A stretch of DNA of 8,253 bases from Clostridia bacterium (lineage in GTDB: Bacteria; Bacillota_A; Clostridia; Oscillospirales; Acutalibacteraceae). Of the stretch, positions 1 through 5,896 are shown piece after piece. Each line of letters begins with the position of its first letter. Within the stretch, counting starts at the first letter, position 1. The position numbers and the translations under genes are program-made. The notes below the pieces were generated by a model. The model had not been told where the DNA came from and searched no databases. It saw only the letters and a program-made list of their open reading frames with translations. The stretch covers positions 1 to 8,253 of the forward strand of contig JAFYOA010000097.1 of assembly GCA_017547865.1 (NCBI GenBank), read 5' to 3'.

Positions 1-431
1 AAGAACACGCTGGTGCGGCCCAGAGCGATGGAGGGAACTTCGCTGGCGGTCAGCTTGATCAAAGAGCCGCCGAAGAAGTTACCAACGCCCACACCGAAGG
101 TGGTCATGGCCAGACCCGTCACATTCTGGTTGGAACGCAGTGTAACGGTCAGGAAGCAGTACAGAAGTCCCATCAGCAGAGAGCCGACCAGGCAGAAAAG
201 CGTGGGAATCAGCACGGCCAGCACAGGATTGATGGCCTCGGGAGACGGCAGACTCTGTTCATACAGAAAAGCACCGATCACGCCGCAAATACCGCCAACA
301 TACATAACGCCGGGAATACCGAGGTTCATGTTGCCAGACTTCTGCGTAATGATTTCACCGGTGGAACCGTACAGCAGCGGAATACCCTGGGCAATGGCAC
401 GAGGAAGGAAAGAAAGAATTGCTTCAAACAT
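1..431 (-). CDS. ABC transporter permease (second), BPD_transp_2 family; C-terminus cut by window edge
   Basis: This is the N-terminal 143 residues of an integral membrane permease of the BPD_transp_2 (branched-chain amino acid/ribose/nucleoside-type) family; the rest lies beyond base 1. It begins MFEAILSFLPRAIAQG, and residues about 22-45 hold the family signature (GEIITQKSGNMNLGIPGVM, like the usual E-K-S-G-x-x-N-I-G-I-E-G). Hydrophobic segments follow at about 40-57 and 70-95. In the family this protein pairs with a longer permease to form the membrane channel of a nucleoside-type importer (NupQ/YufQ position in Bacillus). The start is well supported: AGGAGG lies 10 nt upstream, inside the end of the preceding permease gene, and only 2 nt separate that gene's stop from this ATG, so translation is probably coupled. 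The pairing and substrate are inferred from gene order; the family call is from sequence. Confidence 0.88.
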   Translation of the reverse strand, partial: MFEAILSFLPRAIAQGIPLLYGSTGEIITQKSGNMNLGIPGVMYVGGICGVIGAFLYEQSLPSPEAINPVLAVLIPTLFCLVGSLLMGLLYCFLTVTLRSNQNVTGLAMTTFGVGVGNFFGGSLIKLTASEVPSIALGRTSVF

Positions 432-433
432 GG

Positions 434-1531
434 TTACTTTTCCTCCTTTTTAGCAGCCTTGGTCAGGCTGATTTTATAATTGATGAAGAACTCACAGCCG
501 ATGATAAAGAACAGGATGATACCGGTCAGAATATCACCAAAGGAGGCATTCAGACCAAAGTCGGTGGCGATTTCGCCGGCACCGCGGCCGAGGAACACCA
601 GGAGGAAGCTGGTCAGGATCATCCAGATGGGGTTGAACTTACCCAGCCAGGAGACCATAACGGCGGTAAAACCGCGGCCATCCACAATGGCTGCATTGAG
701 GGTATGGTTGGTGCCGCCCACCAGCAGAAGACCGGCCAGACCGCAGATGGCACCGGAGATCAGCATGGTGCGAATCACAACCTTCTCCACCTTGATACCG
801 ATGTATCTTGCAGTGCGCTCACTTTCGCCCACCACAGAAATTTCATAACCATGCTTGGTGTAATTGAGGTAAACGTACATACCCACGGTCACCAGGCCGA
901 CAATGATAATATTCAGCGCATATTTGGAGCCCAGGATTTCGGGGAACCAGCCCACTTTGGAAAGGGGATTGATAACACCGATGCTGCCGGAGCCCTTGGG
1001 GTTTTCCCAAACCACAGAGAAATAAGCCACCAGCTGGGTTGCAACGTAGTTCATCATCAGGGTGAACAGCGTTTCGTTGGTGCCGAATTTAGCCTTAAAG
1101 AAAGCCGGAACGGCACCCCAAACAGCACCTGCAAAAATACTGGTGATCACCATGCAGGGAATAACCACCCAATTGGACTGATCCTTCATCAGGATCATGC
1201 AGGCAGCCGCAGCAAGTGCACCGGCCAAAGCCTGGCCTTCGCCGCCAATGTTCCAGAAGCGCATTTTAAAGGCCGGGGTAAGCGCCAGTGCCACGCAGAG
1301 CAGCATGGCGGTATTCTGCAGCAAAACCATAAACTTACGGCTGGAACCGAAAGAACCTTCAAAAATAGTACCAAAAATCCGGATGGGATTTTCAGCAGTC
1401 ACCAGGGTGCTGATCAGACCGCAGCAGATAAGTGCAGCCACAATGGCCGCCGCACGAATGCACCAGGTGTAATACCATGGCATTTCGCCGCGCTTAACAA
1501 TATGAAAAAGAGGCTGTTTTGTCTTATTCAT
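434..1531 (-). CDS. ABC transporter permease (first), BPD_transp_2 family
   Basis: Complete 365-residue membrane permease. After a short charged N-terminus (MNKTKQPLFHIVKRGE) there is a membrane segment at about residues 22-44. The family motif RFWNIGGEGQALAGALAA follows at about 90-107, and several further hydrophobic segments run to the Lys-rich tail (KAAKKEEK). This architecture fits the NupP/YufP type, the larger of the two channel subunits in BMP-dependent importers. I chose the ATG at 1531 because GGAGG sits 8 nt upstream. An in-frame TTG at 1546 would swallow that ribosome binding site and is less likely. The start overlaps the end of the ATPase gene by 8 nt, implying coupled translation and fixed stoichiometry. 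Nucleoside is the family-based guess for the transported solute; the sequence does not prove it. Confidence 0.92.
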   Translation of the reverse strand: MNKTKQPLFHIVKRGEMPWYYTWCIRAAAIVAALICCGLISTLVTAENPIRIFGTIFEGSFGSSRKFMVLLQNTAMLLCVALALTPAFKMRFWNIGGEGQALAGALAAAACMILMKDQSNWVVIPCMVITSIFAGAVWGAVPAFFKAKFGTNETLFTLMMNYVATQLVAYFSVVWENPKGSGSIGVINPLSKVGWFPEILGSKYALNIIIVGLVTVGMYVYLNYTKHGYEISVVGESERTARYIGIKVEKVVIRTMLISGAICGLAGLLLVGGTNHTLNAAIVDGRGFTAVMVSWLGKFNPIWMILTSFLLVFLGRGAGEIATDFGLNASFGDILTGIILFFIIGCEFFINYKISLTKAAKKEEK

Positions 1532-3062
1532 TGTTGTTTCCTCCAAGGCGGGTCATCATCATACCCACGTCTCTCTTCTTTGCACCCCTGCCGGGAACAA
1601 TACCGCTCACCTTGCCGGCGCAAAGCACAAGAATACGGTCACAAAGTTCCAGAAGAACGTCGAGATCTTCGCCGACATAAACAACAGCGACACCCTCCTG
1701 CTTCTGGCGGTTGATCAGGTCGTAAATCGTATGAGAGGAATTGATATCAAGGCCTCTTACAGCATAAGCGGTCAGCAGCACTTTGGGTGCCGAGGCAATT
1801 TCGCGGCCAACCAGAACTTTCTGCACGTTACCGCCGGAAAGCTTTCTCACCTGGGTATCAATGCTGGGGGTCTTCACATTCAGTTCTTCCACGATCTTTT
1901 TGGCAAGCTTCCGGGGGCTCTTGCGGTCCGTAAAGAAGCCTTTGCCCTTTCGGAAAGAACGAAGCATCATGTTGTCACCCAGGTCCATACCGCCCACCAG
2001 GCCCATGCCCAGGCGGTCCTCGGGCACAAACGAAAGGGTAATGCCCATTTCGGAGATGCTCAGCGGATCCTTGCCAAGCAGCTCTTCCCTGGTACCGTCA
2101 TCGTTGATGTAAGCAACAGAACCGCTTTCCACCGGCTGCAGACCGGCAATGGATTCCAGCAGTTCCTTCTGGCCGCTGCCGGAAATGCCGGCAATACCGA
2201 GGATCTCGCCGCTCATTGCGGTGAAAGAAACATCCTGCAGCTTCAGAATACCATCGACAGAACGAACCGTCAGACCGTTTACCTCAATACGGGGCTTGGG
2301 GTCAACCGGTTCGGGGCGTGTAATATTCAGTGTAACCGCATGGCCCACCATCATATTGGTCATTTCCTGGGCGTTGGTGTCTTTGGTCAGCATATCGCCC
2401 ACAAAACAGCCGTGGCGAAGAATTGCCACACGGTCGGAGAGACCCTCCACCTCGTGCATCTTATGGGTGATGATCACGATGGCCTTACCGTCGTCGCGCA
2501 TGTTGCGGAGCACCGCAAACAGCTTATCGGTCTCCTGAGGAGTAAGCACGGCGGTGGGCTCATCCAGAATCAGAATATCCGCGCCGCGGAAAAGAACTTT
2601 CACGATCTCGACGGTCTGCTTCTGCGAAACAGACATATCGTAAATTTTCTGATTGGGATCAATATCAAAGCCATACGCATCGCAGATCTGACGGATCTTT
2701 TCCGTTGCAGCCTTGAAATCCAGTTTGCCCTCCAGGCCAAGAATGATATTTTCCGCCGCAGTCAGCACATCCACCAGTTTAAAATGCTGGTGAATCATAC
2801 CGATGCCGTGATCGAAAGCATCTTTCGGGGAACGAATGATTACCTTTTTGTCATTGATGAATATATCGCCTTCATCGGGAAAGTAAATACCGGAAAGCAT
2901 ATTCATCAGGGTTGTTTTACCACTGCCGTTTTCACCCAGCAGGGCCATAATCTCCCCCTTGTAAATATCCAGAAATACCTTATCGTTGGCAACAACGGAT
3001 CCAAATGTTTTGGTGATGTTTCGCATTTTAACTGCGGCAACTTTCGTCTCCAAAAACTTCAT
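1524..3062 (-). CDS. ABC transporter ATP-binding protein, double nucleotide-binding domain (sugar/nucleoside type)
   Basis: A 512-residue cytoplasmic ATPase with two fused nucleotide-binding domains, the arrangement of RbsA/MglA and NupO/YufO. Counting from the ATG at 3062, domain 1 is intact: Walker A GENGSGKT at 43-50, Q-loop Gln92, signature-like SVSQK at 144-148, Walker B ILILDE at 163-168, and switch His200. Domain 2 has a good signature (LSGGN, 408-412) but degenerate ATP-site motifs: GISGSGQK at 292-299 in place of GxxGxGK[ST], LLTA where Walker B should end in Asp-Glu, and Gly464 where the switch His is expected. One hydrolysing site plus one degenerate site is common in BMP-linked ATPases, so this is probably normal. 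The start is uncertain. GGGAGG abuts the ATG at 3062 with no spacing, whereas the in-frame TTG at 3053 has 9 nt and would also work; ATG 3026 is a third option without a ribosome site. Confidence 0.93.
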   Translation of the reverse strand: MKFLETKVAAVKMRNITKTFGSVVANDKVFLDIYKGEIMALLGENGSGKTTLMNMLSGIYFPDEGDIFINDKKVIIRSPKDAFDHGIGMIHQHFKLVDVLTAAENIILGLEGKLDFKAATEKIRQICDAYGFDIDPNQKIYDMSVSQKQTVEIVKVLFRGADILILDEPTAVLTPQETDKLFAVLRNMRDDGKAIVIITHKMHEVEGLSDRVAILRHGCFVGDMLTKDTNAQEMTNMMVGHAVTLNITRPEPVDPKPRIEVNGLTVRSVDGILKLQDVSFTAMSGEILGIAGISGSGQKELLESIAGLQPVESGSVAYINDDGTREELLGKDPLSISEMGITLSFVPEDRLGMGLVGGMDLGDNMMLRSFRKGKGFFTDRKSPRKLAKKIVEELNVKTPSIDTQVRKLSGGNVQKVLVGREIASAPKVLLTAYAVRGLDINSSHTIYDLINRQKQEGVAVVYVGEDLDVLLELCDRILVLCAGKVSGIVPGRGAKKRDVGMMMTRLGGNNNE

Positions 3063-3068
3063 CCTCCC
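3063..3068 (-). promoter_or_regulatory. Ribosome binding site touching the nominal ATPase start
   Basis: On the minus strand GGGAGG is immediately followed by the ATG at 3062. Zero spacing should not allow initiation there. The same site is 9 nt from an in-frame TTG (3053-3051, codon 4), an ordinary distance. Either the protein starts at TTG or initiation at the ATG is weak. I cannot decide between them from sequence alone. Confidence 0.55.
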
Positions 3069-3098
3069 GTTCTTTTTTAGTATAGTAATTCGTAGAAT

Positions 3099-3160
3099 GC
3101 AAAGTAACAAAGGGTAACTCAGCGTTGAAATGATCACTGGGTTACCCTTTACAACTTTGT
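3099..3160 (-). repeat. Long imperfect inverted repeat between the BMP gene and the ATPase gene
   Basis: The core arms are 3109-3118 (AAAGGGTAAC) and 3141-3150 (GTTACCCTTT), a perfect 10-bp match. After one mismatch they continue with three more pairs (3120-3122 with 3137-3139), leaving a 14-nt loop. Beyond a 3-by-3 internal loop, a further 6-bp block pairs 3100-3105 with 3154-3159. In the transcript the downstream side is U-rich but broken (UUACCCUUUGUUACUUUG). It may act as a leaky terminator/attenuator, an mRNA-stabilising 3' structure for the upstream BMP message, or an operator. It lies about 40 nt upstream of the ATPase start. Confidence 0.6.
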
Positions 3161-3162
3161 AA

Positions 3163-3188
3163 GGAAGCCCTGTTTGCACAGGGCTTCC
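3163..3188 (-). terminator. Strong hairpin directly after the BMP gene; attenuator or RNA-stabilising stem
   Basis: Perfect 11-bp stem (3163-3173 with 3178-3188; GGAAGCCCTGT and its complement) closed by a GCAA tetraloop in the transcript, which is of the stable GNRA type. It begins 11 nt after the BMP stop codon. The sequence after it (UUACAAAGUUG) lacks a U-run, so a complete intrinsic terminator is doubtful. It more likely protects the binding-protein mRNA from 3' decay and lowers readthrough, which fits the usual need for far more binding protein than membrane complex. Confidence 0.62.
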
Positions 3189-3199
3189 CAGCCAGTTTC

Positions 3200-4387
3200 T
3201 TAGGCATCGAGGTTGGTGATACCGTCGATGAACATGTCAAAATAAGGAGCGGAGCGATACTCGGACTCGTGGAAGTAACCCTCAGAGATAGCCTCGGTTT
3301 CGGGAGCAAAGTCGCCCATATCGTCAACGTCAGCCAGGTAGCTTTCCAGGGTCTGGCCGTTCACGGTGAAGGTAGAGGTATCGAAAACCTTCAGAGAGCC
3401 ATCCAGCAGAGCAGCCTTCACTTCTTCCAGCTTTTCAGCGGTGCCTTCGGCAGCAACAGCTTCGTTGAGTTCCTTCAGGGCAACGCCGCCGTTTTCCAGA
3501 GTGCCGATCCAGTCGGCAGCAATGGTCTCACCATTCATGGCAGCCTTCATGGAGTAGGTCATGTAAGGAGCCCAGTTGATGTAAGAAGCAACAATGTAGG
3601 TCTCGGGGCAGGCATCCTTGGCGGAACCGTTGTAGAACACGAAGGGAACGCCATTGTTCTGACACTCGGTGGGAGCACCCATGGAGTCAGCATGCAGAGA
3701 GATCAGCTTGCAGTTGTTGTTGATGAGCTTGATGGCGCCTTCCTGCTCCAGGGTGGGATCATACCAGGAGTTGGTGAAGGTCACATCCATGGTGGCAGTG
3801 GGGCAAACATAGCGAACGCCCAGGTAGAAAGAGGTCATACCGGAGATAACTTCGGCATAGGGGAAAGCACCGATGTAGCCAACCTTGGCTTCTTCAGCGG
3901 TGAATTCGCCGTTGGCGATCATTTCATTCAGCTTGAGACCGGCAGCAACACCACCCAGGAAACGGCCTTCGTAGATGGAAGCGAAAGCGTTGTGGTAGTT
4001 GGCAACACCGGCAGTGTGAGCCTGGGTACCGGTAGCATGGCAGAACTGAACATCGGGGAATTCCTTGGCAGCCTGCAGCATGTAGGGCTCGTGGCCGAAG
4101 GAATCGGCGAAGATGTAGGTGCAGCCTTCGTCAACCAGTTCGGCGGCGGCATCGTAGCAAGCTTCGGATTCGGGAATGTTGACCTTAACAACGTACTCGA
4201 CGCCAAGAGCCTCGCAGGCTTCCTTGGTGGCGTTCAGGAAGTTCAGGTCGTAGGTGGAGTTCTCATCGTGCAGGAAAATAAAACCGGCCTTGAAATTGGA
4301 CTTTTCGGTTTTACCGGTGCCTTCGCTGCAAGCAGCCAAAGAAAACACCATAACCAGGACGAGAAGCAGAGCGATGATTTTTTTCAT
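3200..4387 (-). CDS. BMP-family ABC transporter substrate-binding lipoprotein
   Basis: 395-residue secreted, lipid-anchored binding protein of the BMP/Med family (PnrA, BmpA, NupN relatives). The N-terminus is a textbook lipoprotein signal: MKK, a hydrophobic core at 4-17, and lipobox LAAC with the acylated Cys20, followed by a Ser/Gly/Thr linker. The mature domain starts KAGFIFLHDENSTYDLNF. It continues with ADSFGHEPYM (roughly 93-102), NAFASIYEGRFLGGVAAG, YIGAFPYAEVISG and LISLHADSMGAPTECQNNGVPFVFYN, all typical of the periplasmic-binding fold of this family. It would capture solute outside the membrane and deliver it to the permeases encoded downstream. AGGAG lies about 9 nt before the ATG. 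Characterised relatives mostly bind purine nucleosides; this clostridial branch is, as far as I know, not well characterised, so nucleoside is a provisional substrate. It has its own promoter region, and two hairpins separate it from the ATPase. Confidence 0.93.
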   Translation of the reverse strand: MKKIIALLLVLVMVFSLAACSEGTGKTEKSNFKAGFIFLHDENSTYDLNFLNATKEACEALGVEYVVKVNIPESEACYDAAAELVDEGCTYIFADSFGHEPYMLQAAKEFPDVQFCHATGTQAHTAGVANYHNAFASIYEGRFLGGVAAGLKLNEMIANGEFTAEEAKVGYIGAFPYAEVISGMTSFYLGVRYVCPTATMDVTFTNSWYDPTLEQEGAIKLINNNCKLISLHADSMGAPTECQNNGVPFVFYNGSAKDACPETYIVASYINWAPYMTYSMKAAMNGETIAADWIGTLENGGVALKELNEAVAAEGTAEKLEEVKAALLDGSLKVFDTSTFTVNGQTLESYLADVDDMGDFAPETEAISEGYFHESEYRSAPYFDMFIDGITNLDA

Positions 4388-4552
4388 TGTTTTTCTCTCC
4401 TAACTATTTTTTATCATAACCCTTTTTGGGTTGAGATACGGGATTTTGGGCACGGAAAAGCGAATGCTTCGGCCCATTTGTTTGCAAAAACACTCAAATC
4501 CACATCGTTTGATACAGACGGGTATTTGTAAACATTTTCACAATAATAATAC
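4388..4552 (-). promoter_or_regulatory. Long 5' leader of the BMP transporter operon with several small hairpins
   Basis: From the predicted start site near 4552-4547 to the ATG there are about 160 nt of untranslated leader. It holds three possible hairpins. The first is GGGC (4448-4451) with GCCC (4472-4475), enclosing CGAA/TTCG (4461-4464 with 4468-4471). The second is 4476-4480 with 4495-4499. The third is a 5-bp stem with a 5-nt loop at 4418-4432, about 20 nt before the ribosome binding site. I compared it mentally with the purine riboswitch and other common classes and recognise none, so no riboswitch is claimed. The length leaves room for RNA-level control. Confidence 0.4.
4527..4540 (-). 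promoter_or_regulatory. CcpA-binding (cre-like) box downstream of the BMP promoter
   Basis: The minus strand reads TGAAAATGTTTACA, which matches the cre consensus TGNAANCGNWNNCA at every fixed position except the central C (here T). It lies roughly 10-25 nt downstream of the predicted start site, where bound CcpA normally represses. This suggests carbon catabolite repression of the transporter. The match is visible in the sequence; binding is inferred. Confidence 0.5.
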
Positions 4553-4553
4553 G

Positions 4554-4587
4554 AGTATAGGATATCAGCCCGGCCGTCAAATGTCAA
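4554..4587 (-). promoter_or_regulatory. Predicted sigma-A promoter for the BMP transporter operon
   Basis: A perfect -35 box TTGACA (4587-4582) is followed after exactly 17 nt by TATCCT (4564-4559). An overlapping TATACT (4559-4554) could instead pair with a second TTGACG at 4580-4575, with a shorter 15-nt gap. The two TTGAC copies are 7 nt apart. Predicted transcription start is about 4552, or 4547 for the alternative. Confidence 0.68.
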
Positions 4588-4618
4588 TTGAGAATTTTGT
4601 TAAATAAATCTCTCAATT
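4586..4618 (-). repeat. 8-bp perfect inverted repeat overlapping the -35 box; candidate operator
   Basis: Arms AATTGAGA and TCTCAATT (4611-4618 and 4586-4593) are perfect complements separated by 17 bp of AT-rich sequence. The promoter-proximal arm shares its last two bases with the -35 TTGACA. The centre-to-centre spacing of 25 bp could suit a dimeric regulator touching two half-sites. No regulator gene lies in the window. Confidence 0.42.
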
Positions 4619-4699
4619 TCGACACGATTCCATCAAATTGCACATAGCTGCTTTTTCAAAAGAAGATTCAAAACAAAGCACGCTGCGCCGGCACAAAAA
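4619..4699 (-). other. 3' region after the hydrolase gene, no clear feature
   Basis: About 80 nt between the hydrolase stop codon and the transporter control region. The transcript could form only weak stems (UGUG-CCGG-CGCA just after the stop, and a short CUUU/AAAG stem), with no U-run behind either. I see no convincing terminator and no gene here, so readthrough from the hydrolase into the transporter operon is possible. Confidence 0.4.
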
Positions 4700-5677
4700 T
4701 CACAGGGTCATGGCTCTTTCCCGCCAGGCGGCAGCCATCACATAGCTTGCCTGCGCTTCGCAGGAAGTACCCTCTTCAACAAAATGCGGGCAACCGCACA
4801 CATGCCGCAAAATACCAAAACGGTCAATATCGGCCGTCACGGCGGAAAAGGCCTTTTCTGCATGCATAAGGTACTCTTTCCCCAGCCAACCTTCCATAAC
4901 GCCGCGGTAAATATACACACTCATCATCATGGCGGCGGTGCCTTCCACAAAAGAGTTTTTGTCGTCCATAATATCCAGGAAGCGGCCATCCGGCTGTTGA
5001 TATCGCAGCATGGCATCCAGCAGTTCATTGCCCATGGCGATCAGTTCATTGTACGCATCCGCCATGCCCCGCTTTTTGGCCTCTATGGCAACACGGGCAA
5101 TGCCCATCAGCGCCCAGCCGTTGCCGGTAGCCCAGCGCAGCCGACGGACAAACTTACCGGAACCCACATCGTAATTATGAAAAAGCACCTTTGTTTCTTC
5201 ACACTGCAAATAGCGGAACATACCCCGCAGCTGCTTCACCGCTTCTTCCACATTGCCCATCACGGCAAGAAAAGGCGGCGCCATGTAGCAGCTGTCCACC
5301 CAAAGCTGGGCAGAGGTAAAATGCTGGTCAAAGGTGACATTATTGTGGTAGATAATCCCATCGGGCGTACGGGGCGCGGCATTCATCAGGTAATCGTACA
5401 TCTTCTGCGCACCGTCTTTATAGAACTCGTCGCCGGTCAGTTCCCAGGCGCGCCAGCAAACTTCTCCATTGGCAGCCGGGTCGGTCACCGAGACATTGCT
5501 GTTTTTTGTGGCGAGACGGCCGTCATCCCCTCTGCGGAGAATCGCCTCATGAGCCATGGCGACCCAAACGCTTTCCACACCAGCTTCGTATGCCGCCTGT
5601 GCCGCCACACCCTGCTCCCAGGGGTAACGCTGCACTGCCAGCATAGCACCAAATACTTTCTGCGTAATTTCGTTCAT
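4700..5677 (-). CDS. GH88/GH105-family hydrolase, probable unsaturated uronyl (rhamnogalacturonyl/glucuronyl) hydrolase
   Basis: 325-residue (alpha/alpha)6-barrel protein with no signal peptide, so probably cytoplasmic. Family enzymes (YteR, YesR, UGL) hydrate the C4-C5 double bond left by polysaccharide lyases and so release the terminal unsaturated uronic acid. Supporting segments are YPWEQGVAAQAAYE (18-31), VTDPAANGEVCWRAW with Asp66, QLWVDSCYMAPPFLA with Asp128 (position of the catalytic Asp143 of YteR), FHNYD with His167, WATGNGW at 182-188, and GTSCEAQASYVMA near the C-terminus. The family motif is usually W-x-R-G-N-G-W; here Arg is replaced by Thr184, which may alter uronate recognition. 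It is somewhat shorter than YteR (about 370). The start is set by AAGGAGG about 10 nt upstream. It has its own promoter and palindrome. Pectin or glycosaminoglycan fragments are the likely substrate class, but the exact linkage is open. Confidence 0.82.
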   Translation of the reverse strand: MNEITQKVFGAMLAVQRYPWEQGVAAQAAYEAGVESVWVAMAHEAILRRGDDGRLATKNSNVSVTDPAANGEVCWRAWELTGDEFYKDGAQKMYDYLMNAAPRTPDGIIYHNNVTFDQHFTSAQLWVDSCYMAPPFLAVMGNVEEAVKQLRGMFRYLQCEETKVLFHNYDVGSGKFVRRLRWATGNGWALMGIARVAIEAKKRGMADAYNELIAMGNELLDAMLRYQQPDGRFLDIMDDKNSFVEGTAAMMMSVYIYRGVMEGWLGKEYLMHAEKAFSAVTADIDRFGILRHVCGCPHFVEEGTSCEAQASYVMAAAWRERAMTL

Positions 5678-5708
5678 CGTTTCAGTCCCTCCTTATGCGG
5701 GGGAATCA

Positions 5709-5725
5709 TTGAATATTGGATTCAA
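5709..5725 (-). repeat. Small inverted repeat in the hydrolase 5' leader
   Basis: TTGAAT and ATTCAA, perfect 6-bp arms around a 5-bp centre, lie about 5-20 nt downstream of the predicted start site. It could be an operator in the classic repression position or a weak leader hairpin. It is AT-rich, so chance is possible. Confidence 0.3.
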
Positions 5726-5735
5726 CAGCACCACA

Positions 5736-5764
5736 AGAATACCGCAATTCTTCCGCAAAGTCAA
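5736..5764 (-). promoter_or_regulatory. Predicted sigma-A promoter for the GH88/105 gene
   Basis: TTGACT (5764-5759, 5 of 6 matches) and TATTCT (5741-5736, 4 of 6) are separated by exactly 17 nt. Predicted start is near 5729, giving a leader of about 52 nt. It lies downstream of the terminator-like hairpin of the activase gene, so the hydrolase appears to be a separate transcription unit. Confidence 0.65.
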
Positions 5765-5766
5765 CG

Positions 5767-5784
5767 TCGTTTTGCAAAAAACGA
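5767..5784 (-). promoter_or_regulatory. 18-bp palindrome abutting the -35 box of the hydrolase promoter; candidate regulator site
   Basis: Perfect 7-bp arms TCGTTTT and AAAACGA flank GCAA (5774-5777). It ends 2 nt before the -35 box, so its centre is about 47 nt upstream of the predicted start, a usual place for an activator and possible for a repressor. The shape resembles LacI/GntR-type operators, but I cannot name the regulator. Confidence 0.5.
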
Positions 5785-5834
5785 ACCCGCAGCACCCGGT
5801 TCACCAGAGCCCCCGGCACTGGATGATCGGATAA

Positions 5835-5850
5835 GCTTTTTCCAAAAAGC
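5835..5850. repeat. 16-bp palindrome between terminator and hydrolase promoter
   Basis: GCTTTTT and AAAAAGC form perfect 7-bp arms around a 2-bp centre. As RNA it would be a weak AU stem with no U-run behind it. It lies about 70 bp upstream of the hydrolase -35 box and could be a distal regulator site or part of the activase 3' end. Confidence 0.35.
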
Positions 5851-5852
5851 AG

Positions 5853-5881
5853 CAAACAAAACTCCCGCCCCCGGTTCGGAG
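5853..5881 (-). terminator. Probable intrinsic terminator of the glycyl radical enzyme operon
   Basis: The transcript can pair CUCCG (5881-5877) with CGGGAG (5867-5862, one bulged G) around a 9-nt loop, and the stem is followed at once by UUUUGUUUG. It starts about 15 nt after the activase stop codon. The stem is short but GC-rich and the U-tract is correctly placed. Confidence 0.52.
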
Positions 5882-5896
5882 ACGGATGTTTACGAT

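Noticed and set aside
419..1714. Long open frame on the plus strand opposite the first permease
   Set aside because: It is antisense to a well-supported permease and ATPase, has low-complexity His/Gln-rich translation without a domain, and has no proper ribosome site. The same holds for plus-strand frames at 1731-3080, 3269-4531, 4784-6481 and 6766-8073.
3079..3107. Internal promoter before the ATPase gene (TATACT with TTACTT 17 nt upstream)
   Set aside because: The -10 box is good but the -35 matches only 2 of 6 positions. Too weak to list, though it would offer a second supply of ATPase and permease mRNA.
3063..3179. N-terminal extension of the ATPase to an upstream start at 3179
   Set aside because: It would run through both hairpins, has no family similarity, and ignores the ribosome binding site at 3063-3068.
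4388..4552. Purine riboswitch upstream of the nucleoside-type transporter
   Set aside because: The conserved purine-aptamer core and its paired loops are not present.
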